From Aquificota bacterium (GTDB lineage Bacteria > Aquificota > Aquificia > Aquificales > Hydrogenothermaceae), in contig JAADEV010000050.1 of the NCBI GenBank assembly GCA_013153295.1, forward strand, positions 1 to 8,581: a DNA stretch of 8,581 bases, written 5' to 3'. Positions 6,577 through 8,581 of the stretch are shown here, piece by piece. The position numbers and the translations under genes are program-made. The notes under the pieces are model-generated. The model was not told the DNA's origin and did no database searches. It was given only the letters and a program-made list of their open reading frames with translations. Each line of letters opens with the position of its first letter. The first letter of the stretch is position 1.

Positions 6577-7232
6577 TACTGTTTAGCCAGTCTTAATACC
6601 TCTTTTACCAGCTTTTCTATACCCTCTGCCACATCTTTTATTGTTTTCCCTTCCATATATGCAGGTGTTGATACTATTTTGTTTTCCTCATCTACAAGGG
6701 CTTCTGAAACAGGGCATACAAGGTGTTGCTGTCCCATAGCCTCTATAGCCTTTGCTACCTGTTCATCACTACCTATAGTTAGTTTTGCCTTTGCCTCCCT
6801 AAGTGCGGCGGCAAGTATAACAGGTGAGATACACACTGCCCCTATAGGTTTACCCTTTTGGAACATCTCAACAAGTAGCCTTTTAACCTCTGGGATAACA
6901 TCTGCATCAGCCCCTTTCTCAAGGAAGTTTGAAAAGTTCTTAGCTACACCGTATCCACCGGGCATAATAAGGGCATCTATATCATCTGCAGAAACCTCGT
7001 TAATATCCTTTATATCCCCTCTGGCAATCCTTGCCGCCTCAACTAAAACATTTCTGGTCTCGTCCATTTTTTCACCGTTCAGGTGGTTAATAACCTCTTT
7101 TTGTGGAATGTTAGGTGCCATACACACTATTTCCGCCCCTGCTTTATCCAGAAAGTATAATGTTAAGGTTGCCTCGTGTATCTCAGCCCCATCAAAAACA
7201 CCGCAACCTGCAAGTAATACTCCTACCTTCAT
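6576..7232 (-). CDS. elbB: ElbB-like isoprenoid biosynthesis glyoxalase (DJ-1/PfpI superfamily)
   Basis: This 218-residue protein carries the ElbB signature throughout: LLAGCGVFDGAEIHEATLTL (6-25) with YFLDKAG following, NVLVEAARIARGDI (61-74), IMPGGYGVAKNFSNF (89-103) and the nucleophile elbow IGAVCISPV (130-138, C134). ElbB belongs to the class I glutamine amidotransferase-like DJ-1/PfpI superfamily. The E. coli protein (SCRP-27A/YhbL) has weak glyoxalase activity and was linked by genetics to early isoprenoid synthesis, so the in vivo role is uncertain even in the family. Length is normal. It starts at ATG 7230-7232, with GGAGGG six bases upstream (7239-7244 on the plus map). It is the first gene of the six-gene leftward operon, ten bases ahead of hom. 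There is no sign of decay. Confidence 0.88.
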   Translation of the reverse strand: MKVGVLLAGCGVFDGAEIHEATLTLYFLDKAGAEIVCMAPNIPQKEVINHLNGEKMDETRNVLVEAARIARGDIKDINEVSADDIDALIMPGGYGVAKNFSNFLEKGADADVIPEVKRLLVEMFQKGKPIGAVCISPVILAAALREAKAKLTIGSDEQVAKAIEAMGQQHLVCPVSEALVDEENKIVSTPAYMEGKTIKDVAEGIEKLVKEVLRLAKQ

Positions 7233-7260
7233 TTTCAGCCCTCCTGTGGTGAATTTTATT

Positions 7261-7296
7261 TTGAAATATTGTAAACTAATTTGGCATAAGAATTAA
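7261..7296. promoter_or_regulatory. Divergent promoter region between elbB and atpC (candidates)
   Basis: The 79-base gap 7233-7311 must hold start signals for both operons. Leftward there is TACAAT (7268-7273 on the plus map) 17 bases downstream of TTAATT (7291-7296), an acceptable sigma-70-like pair. Rightward there is TTGAAA (7261-7266) with the weak CATAAG (7285-7290) after an 18-base spacer. The candidates overlap, so the two directions would compete for polymerase. These are visual matches to consensus only; alternatives exist. Confidence 0.3.
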
Positions 7297-7299
7297 TAC

Positions 7300-7304
7300 G
7301 GAGG
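7300..7304 (+). promoter_or_regulatory. Ribosome binding site of atpC
   Basis: GGAGG lies seven bases before the ATG at 7312 and supports that start. Confidence 0.7.
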
Positions 7305-7311
7305 CAAGGGA

Positions 7312-7722
7312 ATGTATCAGCTTGAGGTAGTAAGCCCACAGGGAATTATCTTTGAAGGAGATGTTGAACAGACTGTTATAAATACATCTGACGGAGAGAT
7401 AGGTATACTTGAGAACCATATGCTACTCCTTACAAATGTTGTTCCGGGGAAGCTGAGAATAGAGAGACCTGAAAAGGAAGCAGTTGAATTTGCTGTTACA
7501 TACGGCACTATAGATGTTAGGGGGGACAGGGTTATAGTCCTTGTTGAGGAGGCATTCCCTATAGATGAGATAGACACAGAAAGGGAGAAAAAAATACTTG
7601 AGGAAGCAAAGGCAAAGTTAGAACACAGGGAAACACTGTCCCTTGAGGAGATAGAACAGCTTGAAAGACTTAGGGAAAGGGCTGAGATACTCCTTGAGTT
7701 AGCAGGCGTTAAGATAAGGTAA
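7312..7722 (+). CDS. atpC: F1F0 ATP synthase epsilon subunit
   Basis: This is the small central-stalk subunit of F1 that binds gamma and, through its C-terminal helices, can inhibit ATP hydrolysis. The 136 residues match the family: an N-terminal beta-sandwich with VVSPQGIIFEGDVEQ (6-20) and the GEIGILENH block (28-36), and a TYGTIDV strand (63-69). Two C-terminal helices follow (about 87-104 and 109-132), rich in Glu, Lys and Leu. The start ATG has a good GGAGG site. It is usually the last gene of an atp operon after atpD, but here no other atp gene is nearby. It instead opens a rightward pair with the trmN6-like gene, sharing one base (TAATG). Scattered ATP synthase genes are known in Aquificota. 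Confidence 0.95.
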   Translation: MYQLEVVSPQGIIFEGDVEQTVINTSDGEIGILENHMLLLTNVVPGKLRIERPEKEAVEFAVTYGTIDVRGDRVIVLVEEAFPIDEIDTEREKKILEEAKAKLEHRETLSLEEIEQLERLRERAEILLELAGVKIR

Positions 7723-8471
7723 TGGAGATAAAACCACGGGAAAACGAAACCTTAACCCCCTTTATAAGGGGGAAGGTTAAACTTATCCAAAGTAAAGAAG
7801 GATACCGTTTTAATATAGACAGTGTTTTACTTGCCTCTTTTGTTGATTTACCAGACAGGGAGTTCTCAGTATTAGACCTTGGCACTGGAAACGGAATAAT
7901 ACCAATCCTTTTATCCCTAAAATACAAAAAAATCAAACTTTATGCTGTTGAGGTTCAGGAAGGTCTGTTTTCACAGGCGTGGAGAAACTTCCAGTTAAAC
8001 AAAACCCCAGTTCAGCTGTTTAAAGGTGATATAAGGGAGATAAAAAGGATTTTTAAAAGGGAAACCTTTGATGGGGTTGTGTTTAACCCCCCATACCACC
8101 CTCCACCTGAGGGTATCACTGAAGATGAAAAAAGTATAGCCAGATACGAGATACTTGCCAGTTTAAAGGATTTTATAAGGGTATCAGAGTATCTCCTTAA
8201 GCCAAAGGGAAAACTTTACTTTGTATACCCTGTGGATAGGCTATCCTATGCCCTATCTTTACTATTGGAGAAGGGGTTTTCACCAAAGGTTTACAGGTTC
8301 GTCCACCCTACTGTGGAAGAAAAGGCTACCCACTTTTTACTAAAGGCTGTAAAAGGTGGAAACACAGGTGGGGAAGTAGTCCAAAGACCGTTTATAATCT
8401 ACACAGACCCAAAAACAAAGCAGTATACCCCAGAAGTGGAAAACTTACTTGAAAATTTTGGGGAGAGATAG
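7722..8471 (+). CDS. TrmN6-like tRNA (adenine-N6) methyltransferase
   Basis: This is a SAM-dependent Rossmann-fold methyltransferase of 249 residues. It has the family's opening block (QSKEGYRFNIDSVLLASF, 23-40), SAM motif I (LDLGTGNGIIPILL, 51-64), an acidic strand-2 end (YAVEVQE, 74-80), GDI (102-104) and the N6-adenine motif NPPY (122-125), followed by PKGKLYFVYP (161-170). This pattern is that of YfiC/TrmN6, which makes m6A37 in tRNA1(Val) in E. coli. The same COG also contains enzymes of unproven target, so the exact tRNA is inference and no symbol is given. The start ATG overlaps the atpC stop by one base. It has no obvious terminator; the stop (8469-8471) is followed after 19 bases by the right end of an IS200/IS605-type element oriented toward it. 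Confidence 0.8.
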   Translation: MEIKPRENETLTPFIRGKVKLIQSKEGYRFNIDSVLLASFVDLPDREFSVLDLGTGNGIIPILLSLKYKKIKLYAVEVQEGLFSQAWRNFQLNKTPVQLFKGDIREIKRIFKRETFDGVVFNPPYHPPPEGITEDEKSIARYEILASLKDFIRVSEYLLKPKGKLYFVYPVDRLSYALSLLLEKGFSPKVYRFVHPTVEEKATHFLLKAVKGGNTGGEVVQRPFIIYTDPKTKQYTPEVENLLENFGER

Positions 8472-8490
8472 ATAAATAAATTGGGTTTCT
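8471..8490 (-). other. Predicted guide (target-matching) segment flanking the TnpB element
   Basis: These are the 20 bases just outside the inferred right end, AGAAACCCAATTTATTTATC on the minus strand, reaching the last base of the trmN6 stop codon. If the boundary is right they would form the guide of the omega RNA and direct TnpB to the uninterrupted copy of this site. This is inference from the known mechanism. Confidence 0.4.
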
Positions 8491-8581
8491 GTGAACTACT
8501 CTCCAATAAATTGGAGAGCTTCCTGCTTCACAGCTGGGTGTCTCGTAGACTGCCCATTATTGGACATTCCGCCGACAGAGC
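8491..8581 (-). ncRNA. Right end of IS200/IS605-type element and 3' part of its omega RNA
   Basis: On the minus strand the sequence GTGAAGCAGGAAGC (8531-8518) leads into a perfect 8-bp hairpin CTCTCCAA/TTGGAGAG (8499-8506 with 8511-8518, loop 8507-8510), then TAGTTCAC ending at 8491. GTGAA (8531-8527) can pair with the terminal TTCAC (8495-8491), closing a larger stem. TCAC matches the kind of tetranucleotide at which TnpA cleaves right ends. In this family the 3' end of the tnpB transcript is the guide-RNA scaffold, and the bases just outside the element serve as guide, here read from 8490 downward. The RNA's 5' end and processing cannot be seen. The boundary at 8491 is inferred from motif. 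Confidence 0.6.
8496..8581 (-). CDS. tnpB: TnpB (IS605 OrfB) C-terminus, partial
   Basis: The minus strand reads SVGGMSNNGQSTRHP (from the window edge) and then AVKQEALQFIGE and TAG (8496-8498). A tail of the form VKQEA + variable residues + stop, overlapping a hairpin and a TTCAC end, is characteristic of TnpB genes in IS200/IS605 elements. In these the last codons are part of the transposon right end. The gene enters from the right, so RuvC and zinc-finger motifs are outside the window and its integrity cannot be judged. The frame has no stop within the 27 visible codons. It belongs to a different copy from the left-edge remnant, in the same orientation. Known function of the family: RNA-guided DNA nuclease that cuts empty donor sites. 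Confidence 0.72.
   Translation of the reverse strand, partial: SVGGMSNNGQSTRHPAVKQEALQFIGE

Noticed and set aside
6433..7296. Long plus-strand open frame of 287 codons opposite elbB and the start of hom
   Set aside because: It is antisense to two well-matched genes with full family motifs. Its product is low-complexity Ser/Ala/Pro/Thr-rich, as expected for a reverse-frame shadow, and no ribosome binding site supports it.
8499..8518. Perfect 8-bp hairpin read as a terminator of trmN6
   Set aside because: No T tract follows it on the plus strand, and it is better explained as the transposon right-end and omega-RNA stem.
1..8581. CRISPR array, retron, toxin-antitoxin pair or prophage genes
   Set aside because: No regularly spaced repeats, reverse transcriptase, small paired ORFs or phage-type genes are visible; the core is ordinary housekeeping.

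Overview
The window looks like a chromosomal segment of a thermophilic, low-to-moderate GC (roughly 40% by eye) Gram-negative bacterium. My best guess is Aquificota, perhaps a Persephonella-like member of the Hydrogenothermaceae. The reasons are an outer-membrane LPS-assembly protein (LptD), an atpC that stands apart from the rest of the ATP synthase genes, heavy use of AGG and ATA codons, charged thermophile-like proteins and tightly overlapping operons. The taxonomic placement is inference; no marker gene such as 16S rRNA is present.

Layout. Positions 1-231 hold the remains of an IS200/IS605-type transposon read leftward: the first ~34 residues of a Y1 transposase (TnpA) ending in a premature-looking tail, followed at once by what looks like the N-terminus of a TnpB that runs off the window. 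Positions 232-405 contain no gene, but include a hairpin-rich element (about 310-397) and one copy of a short repeat whose other copy lies inside the tnpA/tnpB junction. From 7232 down to 406 six genes run leftward as one apparent operon: elbB-like, homoserine dehydrogenase (hom), a DASS/SLC13 anion transporter, a Nudix hydrolase, an LpxL/HtrB-like lipid A acyltransferase and lptD. Gaps are -4 to +33 bases. A 79-base divergent intergenic region (7233-7311) separates this operon from a rightward pair, atpC (ATP synthase epsilon) and a trmN6-like tRNA methyltransferase, which share one base. Twenty bases beyond trmN6 begins the right end of a second IS200/IS605-type element, also read leftward: the last 27 codons of tnpB, a perfect 8-bp hairpin and a TCAC terminus, which is the expected 3' scaffold of a TnpB guide (omega) RNA.

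How the genes work together. The last two genes of the big operon make and export the outer-membrane lipid (late acylation of lipid A, then insertion of LPS by LptD). Upstream genes serve amino-acid synthesis (hom), anion uptake and housekeeping hydrolysis. The mixture is typical of the loosely themed operons of Aquificota rather than a dedicated pathway. The rightward pair couples an ATP synthase subunit to a tRNA base modification enzyme.

I found no convincing new multi-gene system in the core. The most unusual signals are (i) the apparent absence of several 4-bp palindromes (GATC, GTAC, CATG, GGCC) from the whole window, which suggests strong restriction-type selection, and (ii) the TnpB guide-RNA end lying directly against trmN6, with a readable guide.
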